A stretch of DNA of 64,000 nucleotides from JADCCX01 sp031378805 (GTDB lineage: Bacteria; Pseudomonadota; Alphaproteobacteria; Rhizobiales; Beijerinckiaceae). How positions within the stretch are numbered: the first letter of the stretch is position 1; every line of letters starts with the position of its first letter. The notes beneath the pieces were generated by a model, which searched no databases, was not told the origin of the DNA, and saw nothing but the letters and a program-made list of their open reading frames with translations. Positions 24,784 through 33,413 of the stretch are shown piece after piece. The stretch is taken from contig JANNEO010000100.1 in the NCBI GenBank assembly GCA_031378805.1, positions 1 to 64,000 of the forward strand, written 5' to 3'. The position numbers were made by a program, and so were the translations under genes.

Positions 24784-27700
24784 ATGTCCACTCCTTCTCC
24801 AGTGCCAGTCTTTGCCGCGCCTTATGCCGCTGACGACACCACGATGGCGGCTGCTCTTCTGCGCCAGGCAGCGCTGCCGCAGCATTCCGAGCGGCGCATC
24901 GACAGCCGTGCCACACGGTTGATCGAGGCCATTCGCTCGGCTCAAGGCGGCATTGGCGGCGTGGAAGAGGTGTTGCGGGAATATGCGCTGTCCACCAAGG
25001 AGGGGCTGGCCCTGATGGTGCTGGCCGAGGCGCTGCTGAGGGTGCCAGATGCCGCCACCGCCGACCGTTTGATCGAGGACAAATTGGGACAGGGTGATTT
25101 CGAGCATCACCAGTCGAAATCCGACTCCCTGTTGGTTTCCGCCTCCGCCTGGGCACTGGGCCTGACGGCGCGCATCATCCAGCCCGGCGAGACGCCGGAG
25201 AGCGTTCTGGGGCTGGTCGCCAAACGCATCGGGTTGCCCGCGGTGCGCACGGCGACGCGCCAGGCCATGCGCATCATGGGGTCGCATTTCGTGCTGGGCC
25301 AGACCATCGGCGAGGCGCTGGACAAGGCCGGTGCCGGGGCGGCACGAGCCTTTCGCTACTCTTTCGACATGCTGGGCGAAGGCGCACGCACGGCGCAGGA
25401 CGCCGAGCGCTATTATCGTTCTTACGCGGATGCCATTGCGGTGATCGGCAGCCGTGCGGGCAACGATCCCCTGCCCGCACGGCCCGGCATTTCGGTCAAG
25501 CTCTCGGCGCTGCATCCGCGCTATGAGGCCATGAACCAACCCTGCGTGATAAAGGAGCTGGTACCGAAGGTCATCCGGCTGGCCGAGATGGCGCAGGCGA
25601 GTGATCTCAACTTCACTGTCGATGCAGAGGAAGCTGACCGGCTCGAATTGTCTCTCGACGTGATTGACCGGGTGGTGGCAGCGCCTTCGCTGGCGGGCTG
25701 GAACGGCTTCGGCATCGCAATCCAGGCCTATCAGAAGCGGGCTGCCGCCGTCATCGATCACATGGCGGCGCTGGCCCGCGCCCATGACAGGCGCTTCATG
25801 GTGCGGCTGGTGAAAGGGGCCTACTGGGACAGCGAGGTCAAGCGTGCGCAAGAGCGCGGCCTGGCGGGCTATCCTGTCTTCACCCGCAAGGCCATGACCG
25901 ATCTGAACTATGTGGCTTGCGCACGGCAGATGCTGGACCTGCGCCCGTTGCTCTATCCGCAGTTTGCCACCCACAACGCGCTGACTATCGCTACCATCGC
26001 GGAGATGGCGGGTGGTCCCGAGGGCTACGAATTCCAGCGCCTGCACGGTATGGGCGATGCCAGCTACAAGGCCCTTCTGGCGGAGGACAACCGCTTCGCC
26101 TGCCGCACGTATGCGCCGGTGGGTGGACATCAGGATCTGCTGGCCTATCTGGTGCGACGCTTGCTGGAGAACGGTGCGAATTCCTCTTTCGTGAGCGTGG
26201 CTGGCGATCCTGCAGTGCCTGTCGCGGCGCTGCTGGTGCGTCCCGCCACAAAGCTCGGTTCTGCCGATGCAGCCAACAACCTGTCGATACCCCTTCCCGC
26301 CGCGCTTTTCGGCCCTGACAGGCGCAACTCGTCAGGCTTTGAATTCGGCCACCGTGAAAGCCTTGCCGCCCAGCAGGATGCCGTAGAGAAGGTGCGCCAC
26401 ACAGGATTTGCGGAAGCCAGACCCCTTATCAGCGGCAAGCCTGTTCAGGGCAGATCGACACCATTGCATTCCCCCATCGACGGCAAGCCCATCGGCGCTT
26501 TCGTCGAGGCTGGCGAAGGCGATGTCGGCCGTGCGGTCGAAGCGGCATCCACCGCCTTTCCAGTCTGGGACCGGACGCCGGTGGCGATGAGAGCGGCTGC
26601 GCTTGACAGGCTGGCTGACCTGCTGGAGGTCCGGTCCCCGCTGTTCCTGGCCTTGCTGCAATCCGAAGCAGGAAAGACGCTGGATGATGCGCTGGCGGAA
26701 CTGCGTGAAGCTGTGGATTTCTGTCGCTACTATGCGGTCGAAGCCAGGCGGCATTTCTCGGTACCCGTTGTCCTGCCGGGGCCGACAGGTGAGAGCAACC
26801 ACCTTGCCCTGCGCGGCCGAGGCGTCTTCGCCTGCATCGCGCCATGGAATTTTCCCCTTGCGATCTTCCTGGGCCAGATCGCGGCGACGCTGGCCGCTGG
26901 CAACACGGTGGTTGCCAAGCCTGCACCGCAGACGCCGCTGATCGCGCACGAGGCCGTGCGCCTGGCGCATGAGGCTGGTATCCCGGTAGCGGCGTTGCAT
27001 CTTGTGCTGGGTGGCGGCGGCACCGGCGCAGCATTGGTCGCCCATTCTGCCATTGCAGGCGTTGCCTTCACCGGATCGACAGCGACGGCGCGGGCCATCA
27101 ACCGCGCGCTTGCTGCCAAGGATGGTCCCATCGTGCCGCTGATCGCCGAAACGGGTGGCCTGAACGCCATGATCGTGGATGCGACTGCGCTGCCGGAGCA
27201 GGTCACGGATGATGTGGTGATGTCAGCCTTCCGCTCGGCGGGGCAGCGTTGCTCTGCCCTGCGCCTGCTGTGTGTGCAGGAGGACGTGGCGGACAAGGTG
27301 ATCGCCATGATCATCGGTGCCGCCAAGGAGTTGAAGATCGGCGATCCGCGCGACCTCCAGGTCCATGTCGGGCCAGTGATCGATGCCGCCGCGAAAGTCC
27401 GGCTGGATCGGCACATTGCCGCAATGACAGCGCAGCGCCGCGTGCTCCATGCGGGGGTTCTTCCCGCCTGTGCTGGCTCCTATGTCGCACCTCATGTGAT
27501 CGCGCTGGACAGTGTCCAGGATCTGACGGAAGAGCATTTCGGCCCTTTGCTGCATGTGGTGCGCTTCAAGGCCAGGGAACTTGATGCCGTCATCGATGCC
27601 ATAGGCCAGACGGGTTACGGTCTGACGCTCGGCATCCATTCCCGCATCGACGAAACCGTCAGCCGCATCACTGAGCGCCTTTCCGTTGGCAACATCTACG

Positions 27701-27885
27701 TCAACCGCAACATGATCGGCGCGGTGGTCGGCGTGCAGCCCTTTGGCGGCTCGGGCCTTTCCGGCACCGGGCCAAAGGCGGGCGGGCCGCATTACCTCAT
27801 GCGTTTTGCGACGGAACAGACCATCACGGTCAACACCGCGGCGGCGGGCGGCAATGCCACCTTGATGACGGCGGACGCGATGTAG
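24784..27885 (+). CDS. putA: Bifunctional proline dehydrogenase / L-glutamate gamma-semialdehyde dehydrogenase
   Basis: Enzyme of 1033 residues that oxidises proline to glutamate through pyrroline-5-carboxylate. The FAD-dependent proline dehydrogenase barrel covers roughly 100-480, with ISVKLSALHPRYE and RLVKGAYWDSEVKRAQ. The aldehyde dehydrogenase domain covers roughly 540-1020, with WNFPLAIFLGQIAATLAAGN, Glu789 (AETGG) and the nucleophile Cys823 (GQRCSALR), 34 residues apart as expected. It lacks the N-terminal ribbon-helix-helix DNA-binding domain of enterobacterial PutA, so it is the short type known from Bradyrhizobium and should not autoregulate. No putP or putR is adjacent. Confidence 0.96.
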   Translation: MSTPSPVPVFAAPYAADDTTMAAALLRQAALPQHSERRIDSRATRLIEAIRSAQGGIGGVEEVLREYALSTKEGLALMVLAEALLRVPDAATADRLIEDKLGQGDFEHHQSKSDSLLVSASAWALGLTARIIQPGETPESVLGLVAKRIGLPAVRTATRQAMRIMGSHFVLGQTIGEALDKAGAGAARAFRYSFDMLGEGARTAQDAERYYRSYADAIAVIGSRAGNDPLPARPGISVKLSALHPRYEAMNQPCVIKELVPKVIRLAEMAQASDLNFTVDAEEADRLELSLDVIDRVVAAPSLAGWNGFGIAIQAYQKRAAAVIDHMAALARAHDRRFMVRLVKGAYWDSEVKRAQERGLAGYPVFTRKAMTDLNYVACARQMLDLRPLLYPQFATHNALTIATIAEMAGGPEGYEFQRLHGMGDASYKALLAEDNRFACRTYAPVGGHQDLLAYLVRRLLENGANSSFVSVAGDPAVPVAALLVRPATKLGSADAANNLSIPLPAALFGPDRRNSSGFEFGHRESLAAQQDAVEKVRHTGFAEARPLISGKPVQGRSTPLHSPIDGKPIGAFVEAGEGDVGRAVEAASTAFPVWDRTPVAMRAAALDRLADLLEVRSPLFLALLQSEAGKTLDDALAELREAVDFCRYYAVEARRHFSVPVVLPGPTGESNHLALRGRGVFACIAPWNFPLAIFLGQIAATLAAGNTVVAKPAPQTPLIAHEAVRLAHEAGIPVAALHLVLGGGGTGAALVAHSAIAGVAFTGSTATARAINRALAAKDGPIVPLIAETGGLNAMIVDATALPEQVTDDVVMSAFRSAGQRCSALRLLCVQEDVADKVIAMIIGAAKELKIGDPRDLQVHVGPVIDAAAKVRLDRHIAAMTAQRRVLHAGVLPACAGSYVAPHVIALDSVQDLTEEHFGPLLHVVRFKARELDAVIDAIGQTGYGLTLGIHSRIDETVSRITERLSVGNIYVNRNMIGAVVGVQPFGGSGLSGTGPKAGGPHYLMRFATEQTITVNTAAAGGNATLMTADAM

Positions 27886-28015
27886 GTGTGTTCGTTCAAC
27901 GAGAGCATTCTGCCGTCTGCCGTTCCCCTTGTTTTCCGGGCAGCAGGCATTAGTGTGCCGCCGCGCTGGCGATCCGGTTCTTCGGATGGGCTGACGTTCA
28001 GGAGTTTGCTGTCCC

Positions 28016-29323
28016 ATGGCCCGTATTGTGATGGTTGGATCGGGTTATGTCGGGCTGGTATCCGGAGCCTGTTTTGCGGATTTCGGCCATGACGTGATTT
28101 GCGTCGACAAGGATGCCGCCAAGATCGCCCGACTCGCTGAGGGCGTGATGCCGATTTTCGAGCCAGGGCTGGTTGAGCTGGTGGCCAAGAACGCAGGTGC
28201 CGGGCGGCTCTCCTTCACGACAGACCTTGGCCCATCAATCGCGGGGGCCGATGCCATTTTCATCGCGGTAGGCACGCCGTCACGCCGGGGCGATGGACAC
28301 GCCGACCTCACCTATGTCTATGCCGCGTCGCGGGAGATTGCCGAAGCGCTGACGGGCTATGCAGTCATCGTCACCAAGTCCACCGTTCCGGTCGGCACCG
28401 GCGACGAGGTGGAGCGCCTGATCCGCGAGGCGCGTCCTGACGCCCGTTTTTCCGTGGTGTCGAACCCCGAGTTCCTGCGCGAAGGTGCTGCAATCAGCGA
28501 TTTCAAGCGTCCGGACCGCATCGTCATCGGAGCAGAGGACGAACCTGCGCGGGAGGCCATGCGGGCGATCTACAGGCCGCTCTATCTCAACCAGGCCCCC
28601 CTGTTGTTCACGGACCGGCGGACGTCGGAGCTGATCAAGTACGCGGGCAACGCTTTTCTGGCGACCAAGATCACCTTCATCAACGAGATCGCTGACTTGT
28701 GCGAAGCGGTGGGCGCGGATGTGCAGCAGGTGGCCCGTGGCATCGGCCTCGACAACCGCATCGGCAGCAAGTTTCTTCATGCCGGGCCGGGCTATGGCGG
28801 CTCATGTTTTCCCAAGGATACGCTGGCGCTGATCAAGACCGCACAGGATTTCGGCACGCCGCTGCGCATTGTCGAGACGGTTGCCAGTGTCAACGATCAT
28901 CGCAAGCGCGCCATGGCCAGCAAGGTCATCCACGCCATGGGAGGCGATGTCCGGGGCAAGCGGGTTGCCGTGCTTGGCCTGACCTTCAAGCCCAATACCG
29001 ACGACATGCGCGATGCGCCTTCCATCGACGTCATCCGGGGCCTGCAGGACAATGGTGCCAGCATTGTCGCCCATGATCCCGAGGGAACGGAGCAGGCAAG
29101 GCTCGTTCTCCATGGTGTTGAGTATGCGCCCAATCCCTATGCCTGCATGGACGGTGCGGACGCCCTCGTCATCGTCACGGAATGGGAGCAGTTCCGGGCG
29201 CTCGATCTGAAGCGGGTTCGAGAGCTTCTGCGCCATCCCCTGCTGATCGACCTGCGCAACATCTACGCGCCAGACGAGGTCCGCCGACACGGGTTGACCT
29301 ATGTCAGCATAGGCAGGCGGTAG
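28016..29323 (+). CDS. ugd: UDP-glucose 6-dehydrogenase
   Basis: Enzyme of 435 residues that oxidises UDP-glucose to UDP-glucuronate with two NAD. The Rossmann motif GSGYVG is at 8-13, the catalytic Cys264 is in GPGYGGSCFPKDT, and KSTVPVGTG, NPEFLREGAAI and TFKPNTDDMRDAP are family landmarks. It provides a precursor for acidic exopolysaccharide or lipid A/core modification, consistent with the polysaccharide genes that follow. GDP-mannose dehydrogenase is closely related, but the RRGDG and NPEFLREG wording favours Ugd. Confidence 0.93.
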   Translation: MARIVMVGSGYVGLVSGACFADFGHDVICVDKDAAKIARLAEGVMPIFEPGLVELVAKNAGAGRLSFTTDLGPSIAGADAIFIAVGTPSRRGDGHADLTYVYAASREIAEALTGYAVIVTKSTVPVGTGDEVERLIREARPDARFSVVSNPEFLREGAAISDFKRPDRIVIGAEDEPAREAMRAIYRPLYLNQAPLLFTDRRTSELIKYAGNAFLATKITFINEIADLCEAVGADVQQVARGIGLDNRIGSKFLHAGPGYGGSCFPKDTLALIKTAQDFGTPLRIVETVASVNDHRKRAMASKVIHAMGGDVRGKRVAVLGLTFKPNTDDMRDAPSIDVIRGLQDNGASIVAHDPEGTEQARLVLHGVEYAPNPYACMDGADALVIVTEWEQFRALDLKRVRELLRHPLLIDLRNIYAPDEVRRHGLTYVSIGRR

Positions 29324-29406
29324 ACTTCCTCGCGGTTGAGAAAAGACATTTGCGCAATCCACCCCTAGCGGTGGTACCGTTTCCCTTCACTCAAGCAAAG
29401 TTTGCC

Positions 29407-29538
29407 ATGTCACGCAGCGGCATTGTCACCGGAGGTGCCGGGTTCATCGGGCGCGAACAGCTGCTGGCGTTGGCCGCGGCGCTTGGCAAGATCGCCTATG
29501 GACACTATCTACGGCAGATCGCCGACGAGACAGCGTAG
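29407..29538 (+). pseudogene. In-frame rmlB'-'rmlA deletion remnant
   Basis: A 43-residue frame begins MSRSGIVTGGAGFIG, the NAD-binding start of a dTDP-glucose 4,6-dehydratase-type (RmlB) protein, and continues REQLLALAAALGKIAYGHYL, which resembles the C-terminus of glucose-1-phosphate thymidylyltransferase (RmlA; typical ending EQL..LA.PL.K..YG.YL). The two join at the shared GFI tripeptide (29440-29451). It is followed 10 bases later by rmlC. In the common order rmlB-rmlD-rmlA-rmlC, one deletion between short repeats would leave exactly this. The remnant is too short to be an enzyme. Confidence 0.65.
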
Positions 29539-29548
29539 GGACAGGCTC

Positions 29549-30100
29549 ATGCAGTTTACACGCCTTGCCATCCCCGATGTGGTCCTGATCGAACCAAAGC
29601 GCATTGGCGATGCCCGTGGGTCTTTCCTTGAAACCTTCCGTCTTGACCGTTTCACGGCAGAGATAGGCCCCGTAGCCTTTGTCCAGGACAACCAGTCCCT
29701 CTCAGCCCGCAAGGGCACCGTTCGTGGCCTGCATTTCCAGCGGACACCCCGCGCCCAAGGCAAGCTCGTGCGTGTCATTGCGGGCGCGGTGCTGGATGTG
29801 GCGGTCGACATCCGCGCCGGATCGCCCACCTTCGGCCGCTTCGTCGCGGTGGAGTTATCGGCCGTTGACGGCCGTCAGCTCTGGGTTCCGCCGGGGTTCC
29901 TGCATGGCTTCTGCACGCTCACGGACGGGGCGGAACTTGTCTACAAGGTCACGGATTACTACAGCGCCGAACACGACGCCGGGGTGCGCTGGGATGATCC
30001 CGAGATCGGAATTCCCTGGCCGGTGGGCGCAAGCGAGGCCATCCTCTCGGACAAGGACCGGGCTGCACCGTTGCTGCGGGATGTGAGGGTGGCACTTTGA
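29549..30100 (+). CDS. rmlC: dTDP-4-dehydrorhamnose 3,5-epimerase
   Basis: Cupin epimerase of 183 residues from the dTDP-L-rhamnose pathway. Landmarks are DARGSFLETFR, FVQDNQSLSARKGTVRGLHFQ (catalytic His in RGLHFQ), LWVPPGFLHGFC and YYSAEHDAGVRWDDPEIGI-type ending. Length is normal. The start at 29549 has a GGGACAGG site upstream. The other three rhamnose genes are absent from the window and are partly represented only by the fused remnant just upstream. It therefore either works with copies elsewhere or is a relic that is still intact. Confidence 0.93.
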   Translation: MQFTRLAIPDVVLIEPKRIGDARGSFLETFRLDRFTAEIGPVAFVQDNQSLSARKGTVRGLHFQRTPRAQGKLVRVIAGAVLDVAVDIRAGSPTFGRFVAVELSAVDGRQLWVPPGFLHGFCTLTDGAELVYKVTDYYSAEHDAGVRWDDPEIGIPWPVGASEAILSDKDRAAPLLRDVRVAL

Positions 30101-30222
30101 CCCTGCTTCACGGCCGCAGAAAGATTGCGACGTGACACGAGAAGCAGTAAAGCGACATCCCGCGCCTTCCGACTTCGCGCCAATCTCTGTTCGCCCTCCC
30201 ATCCTGTCGAGATTCATTCCCC

Positions 30223-31272
30223 ATGGCACTGATCGACGATCACAGCCGAAGCTTCCACAAGGTTCGAGGCCAGTTGGTTGGCCGCGATGGCCGGAACTAC
30301 ATGGATTTCCTGAAAGGTCTGAAGCCTGATTATCGCAAGGTCTGGCGTGATCTGGCCCTGGGCTTCGTGATGATTGTCCTGGTGATGCTGGCCGGTGCGA
30401 TGGCCCAGGCCGCTTCCGGGGGATCCGTGCTGATCACCCTTCTGATTGCCTTGGCGGCTGGCTATTGGATCGCCTATGTCCAGCTGTTCATTCATGAAGG
30501 TGCGCATTTCAATCTTGCGACTGATCGGGCGCGCAGCGACCTGCTCTGCGACGTGTTCATAGGCTCTCTGATCGGCACCAGCGTCAGGCGTTACCGTATC
30601 GTTCATTTCCAGCACCATCGCGCCATCGGCAGCCCGGATGACACCGAGCATACCTATTTCTTCCCGTTGAACCTTGTCTTTCTGGTCAAGGCCCTGTTTG
30701 GCCTCCGGGCCGTCGAGGTTTACCTCTCGAGAGGCAAGTTCGTGAGTGGCGTGCGGGAAGCCAGACCGGCGTCAAGCCGGGTGGCGGATGAGGCATCGGG
30801 TGTCAGCGACGGTGACAAGAAGGGCAGCTCTAGGGAGAGCTTTGAAAGCCGTGATATCGCCGTGCTGCTGATCGGCCTGGTGATTCACGCGGCGGTGGTT
30901 CTCGGCACCTTTGCGCTGGCAGGGCCCTATGTGGCCGCCAGCTGGGTGCTGTCGGTTGCCGTGTTCTTCCCGTTCTTTGGTGCCCTGAGACAATTGCTGG
31001 AGCACCGCGACGACGAGGCTGATCCGACGATCGACTATTTCCGCGCACCGCACGGGGCTATCACCCGCATGTTTGGTGACGGGCCGGTGTCCAGTACCTT
31101 TGGTGGTGCCGGGTTCAACCGACATTTGCTGCACCATTGGGAACCGACGGTATCGTATACCAACCTCCCCCAATTGGAGCGCTTCCTGATGACAACGCCG
31201 ATGGGTGATGTGCTGCTTGCGCGGCGTTCAAGCTATGCTCAAGCTTTTCTCAAGCTGTTCAGCCTGCGCTAG
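30223..31272 (+). CDS. Membrane fatty acid desaturase family protein
   Basis: Integral membrane protein of 349 residues with three histidine clusters: HEGAH, HFQHH and NRHLLHH, the di-iron ligands of the fatty acid desaturase/hydroxylase family. Membrane spans are seen at roughly 45-65, 68-88 and in the LLIGLVIHAAVVLGTFALAG region, with a polar insert of about 40 residues between the second histidine box and the later spans. In a polysaccharide gene region it may act on a lipid carrier, lipid A chain or carotenoid-like substrate; the substrate is not known. The ATG at 30223 has a weak ribosome site. Confidence 0.82.
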   Translation: MALIDDHSRSFHKVRGQLVGRDGRNYMDFLKGLKPDYRKVWRDLALGFVMIVLVMLAGAMAQAASGGSVLITLLIALAAGYWIAYVQLFIHEGAHFNLATDRARSDLLCDVFIGSLIGTSVRRYRIVHFQHHRAIGSPDDTEHTYFFPLNLVFLVKALFGLRAVEVYLSRGKFVSGVREARPASSRVADEASGVSDGDKKGSSRESFESRDIAVLLIGLVIHAAVVLGTFALAGPYVAASWVLSVAVFFPFFGALRQLLEHRDDEADPTIDYFRAPHGAITRMFGDGPVSSTFGGAGFNRHLLHHWEPTVSYTNLPQLERFLMTTPMGDVLLARRSSYAQAFLKLFSLR

Positions 31273-31307
31273 GGAGTGTTGACAAACTGGAACTGGAAAA
31301 CCTCTGA

Positions 31308-32231
31308 ATGTCTTGCCCCAACTGCGGTTCCTCCGAAGCGAAATTCCATGCACGGGCGCATGACATCGAGTATTTCACCTCAAGTGATCCGTATGATTTC
31401 CTGCACTGCGAGCGATGCGACATTTTGTATATAGCGCCGATGCTGTCGGATAAACTGTCCGATATTTATCCGGGCAATTACTATTCGTTTGTCTCTGGCA
31501 AGAAGAGTGTCGCGGTCAAGATCAAGGAATATCTTGACCGGAGGAAATTCGGGAAAATCCTTAAAGGAATAAACGGAGAAACGGTTTCCATCCTTGATGT
31601 TGGCGGTGGCACCGGCTGGCTGGTCGATCTGATGAAGGCAGCCGATGCCCGGGTGAACAGGACCACGATTGTCGATATCGATCCAGCGGCCGAAGCTGTG
31701 GCCCGATCAAAGGGCCATCACTATTTTTGTGGACGATTTGAAGACTACGATTCAACCGACAGATTTGACATCATTCTGATGCTGAACCTGATCGAACATG
31801 TTGCCAATCCAAGAGACATATTCTCGAAGGCGGCCCATCATCTCAAGGATGGCGGGTTCATAGTCTTGAAGACACCGAATTTCAAATCCCTGGATGCCCG
31901 GATTTTTCGGCACCGCTCGTGGGCAGGCTATCATACGCCACGGCATTTCGTGCTTTTTTGCCATGAAAGCCTGTCCCGCCTGGCCGATGAGTGCGGGTTG
32001 CGGGTTGAGCGTTTCAACTACACGCAGGGCGCACCGTTCTGGAGCATCTCTCTGTTCGAGGAGTTGCGCCGCCTCGGCCTGGTGAAGGCAGACCGGGATC
32101 ATCCTGCCATCTACCATCCGCTTGTTCCCTGGCTTCAGATGCTGACCGCAGCGTTGGATTTCATTCGCCAACCGTTCGCAAAGCTCTCGCAGATGGAGTT
32201 CATTCTCTCGAAGAAGGACGTTCAAAGATAA
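31308..32231 (+). CDS. Class I SAM-dependent methyltransferase with N-terminal zinc-ribbon-like motif
   Basis: Protein of 307 residues. Cys3, Cys6, Cys34 and Cys37 (CPNC and CERC) look like a small zinc-binding head. The SAM-binding motif I is ILDVGGGTGWL (about 95-105), followed by VDIDPAAEAVARSKG and the LNLIEHVANP motif. This layout is typical of methyltransferases in polysaccharide clusters that modify nucleotide sugars or glycan ends. Its base composition is visibly less GC-rich than the genes around it, as is the GtrA-like gene next to it, suggesting later acquisition. The acceptor is unknown. Confidence 0.82.
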   Translation: MSCPNCGSSEAKFHARAHDIEYFTSSDPYDFLHCERCDILYIAPMLSDKLSDIYPGNYYSFVSGKKSVAVKIKEYLDRRKFGKILKGINGETVSILDVGGGTGWLVDLMKAADARVNRTTIVDIDPAAEAVARSKGHHYFCGRFEDYDSTDRFDIILMLNLIEHVANPRDIFSKAAHHLKDGGFIVLKTPNFKSLDARIFRHRSWAGYHTPRHFVLFCHESLSRLADECGLRVERFNYTQGAPFWSISLFEELRRLGLVKADRDHPAIYHPLVPWLQMLTAALDFIRQPFAKLSQMEFILSKKDVQR

Positions 32232-32261
32232 GGAACTTCACGCTCGAATTGATGTTCCGGA

Positions 32262-32666
32262 TCAGGACTGATTCCTGAAAACCCAGAGATTGGACAGGAT
32301 GAAATTCGAGATTGGCACAATCAATATGGGAAGGATGATCGCGTACAGATCGTTGAAATGATTTTTCTCGACGATCATCACGATGACGATCGTGACCGAA
32401 AGCCCGAAGAGAAAAGAGATCGCAAAACGAAAAAATTCTCTCGAATATTTTCCATTGGACCGGAAAGTGAACTTCTTGTGCCCCAGGAACGAAAACGGCA
32501 AAATGGCGAGATAGCCCATGATGCTTGCCCACAGCATGGGGATGCCAAGACCGCGATAGAGCGACAGGGTCGTCAGTGCATAAGTGCAACCGGTCAAGGC
32601 TCCAATGAGCGCGAAACGCACAAGCTTCATCATCAAACCATCAGATTGGATCGACGGCATATTCAT
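32262..32666 (-). CDS. GtrA-like membrane protein
   Basis: Small membrane protein of 134 residues with four hydrophobic segments: LVRFALIGALTGCTYALTTL, ASIMGYLAILPFSF, FAISFLFGLSVTIVIVMIV and AIILPILIVPISNFILS. The mid-protein KKFTF and the ending NLWVF are typical of the GtrA/DPMS family (PF04138), which is thought to help move polyprenyl-linked sugars across the inner membrane. It is convergent with the methyltransferase at 31308 and shares its lower GC content. Confidence 0.85.
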   Translation of the reverse strand: MNMPSIQSDGLMMKLVRFALIGALTGCTYALTTLSLYRGLGIPMLWASIMGYLAILPFSFLGHKKFTFRSNGKYSREFFRFAISFLFGLSVTIVIVMIVEKNHFNDLYAIILPILIVPISNFILSNLWVFRNQS

Positions 32667-32691
32667 TTTTGACTTTCGCCGATGCGACAGC

Positions 32692-33411
32692 TCAAACCCG
32701 CTGCCCGAATGTCATGTACTGACTTCCGAGCGGCAGCGAGGCGAAGGTGCGATTGACAGCCCGTCCGACCCTCCCCTTGACTGGCACGGTGAGGATGAAC
32801 TCGGTCCTGATACAGGCGAGGCCGGCGTCGCGCATGAGCACTTCCGCCTCCTGCCGTTTCAGCAGCACAGCATCCGCGTCAAACGGGCAGCGATCCACCA
32901 CGCGGCGCGTCAGCGGGTTCAGCGGATTGTGTTCGAGGATGGCGAACCAGCCTCCCGGTTTCAAGACACGCCGGATGTCTGCGGTCAGCGCGGGGCGCAG
33001 TGCGGGCGGAATGTGGTGATAGACGCAGACCGCCATGGCAAAATCGAACCGTGAGGCTTCGAACGGGATATCCGTGCCGCCATAGACCCGATAATCGACA
33101 TCGGGATGACGCAGGCTCGCGGTCTCGATGCTCTGCGCCGAGACATCGATGCCGACGATGCAGCGGTTATCCGCCCTGAGGCCTGGATGATAATTGCCGA
33201 CACCGCAGCCCACATCCAGCAGGCTAAGCGGCTGGCCGGCCGCGAAATGCTGCTGGAGGAACGCATTGATGTGGTCGATCTTCGCCGCCGTGAAGAAGTC
33301 CACGGAGAGGCCGGGCAGGCCGATGGCCTTGTTGACGGCGGCATCATACGTGTCGGCGTATCGGTCGAAATCGCCCAGTGAAGGCGTGTCGCCTTTCGGT
33401 CGATCCGTCAT
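32692..33411 (-). CDS. Class I SAM-dependent methyltransferase
   Basis: Protein of 239 residues with motif I LLDVGCGVGNY, a second-strand acidic residue in GIDVSAQSIE and a CVYHHIPP segment, followed by the usual RRVLKPGGWFAILEHNP. It starts two bases after the rfbF stop (TGA GC ATG), so it is translated together with rfbF from the minus strand. Its likely target is a sugar or lipid intermediate in surface glycan synthesis; nothing in sequence fixes this. GC content is back to the level of the flanking genes. Confidence 0.85.
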   Translation of the reverse strand: MTDRPKGDTPSLGDFDRYADTYDAAVNKAIGLPGLSVDFFTAAKIDHINAFLQQHFAAGQPLSLLDVGCGVGNYHPGLRADNRCIVGIDVSAQSIETASLRHPDVDYRVYGGTDIPFEASRFDFAMAVCVYHHIPPALRPALTADIRRVLKPGGWFAILEHNPLNPLTRRVVDRCPFDADAVLLKRQEAEVLMRDAGLACIRTEFILTVPVKGRVGRAVNRTFASLPLGSQYMTFGQRV

Positions 33412-33413
33412 GC

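Noticed and set aside
24760..26130. Minus-strand open frame opposite putA
   Set aside because: PutA domains fully explain the region; the antisense frame is His/Arg/Gln-rich without family features.
29402..29548. N-terminal extension of RmlC reaching into the rml scar
   Set aside because: The RmlC family starts at the ATG at 29549; the upstream residues in that frame are not protein-like and overlap the scar frame.
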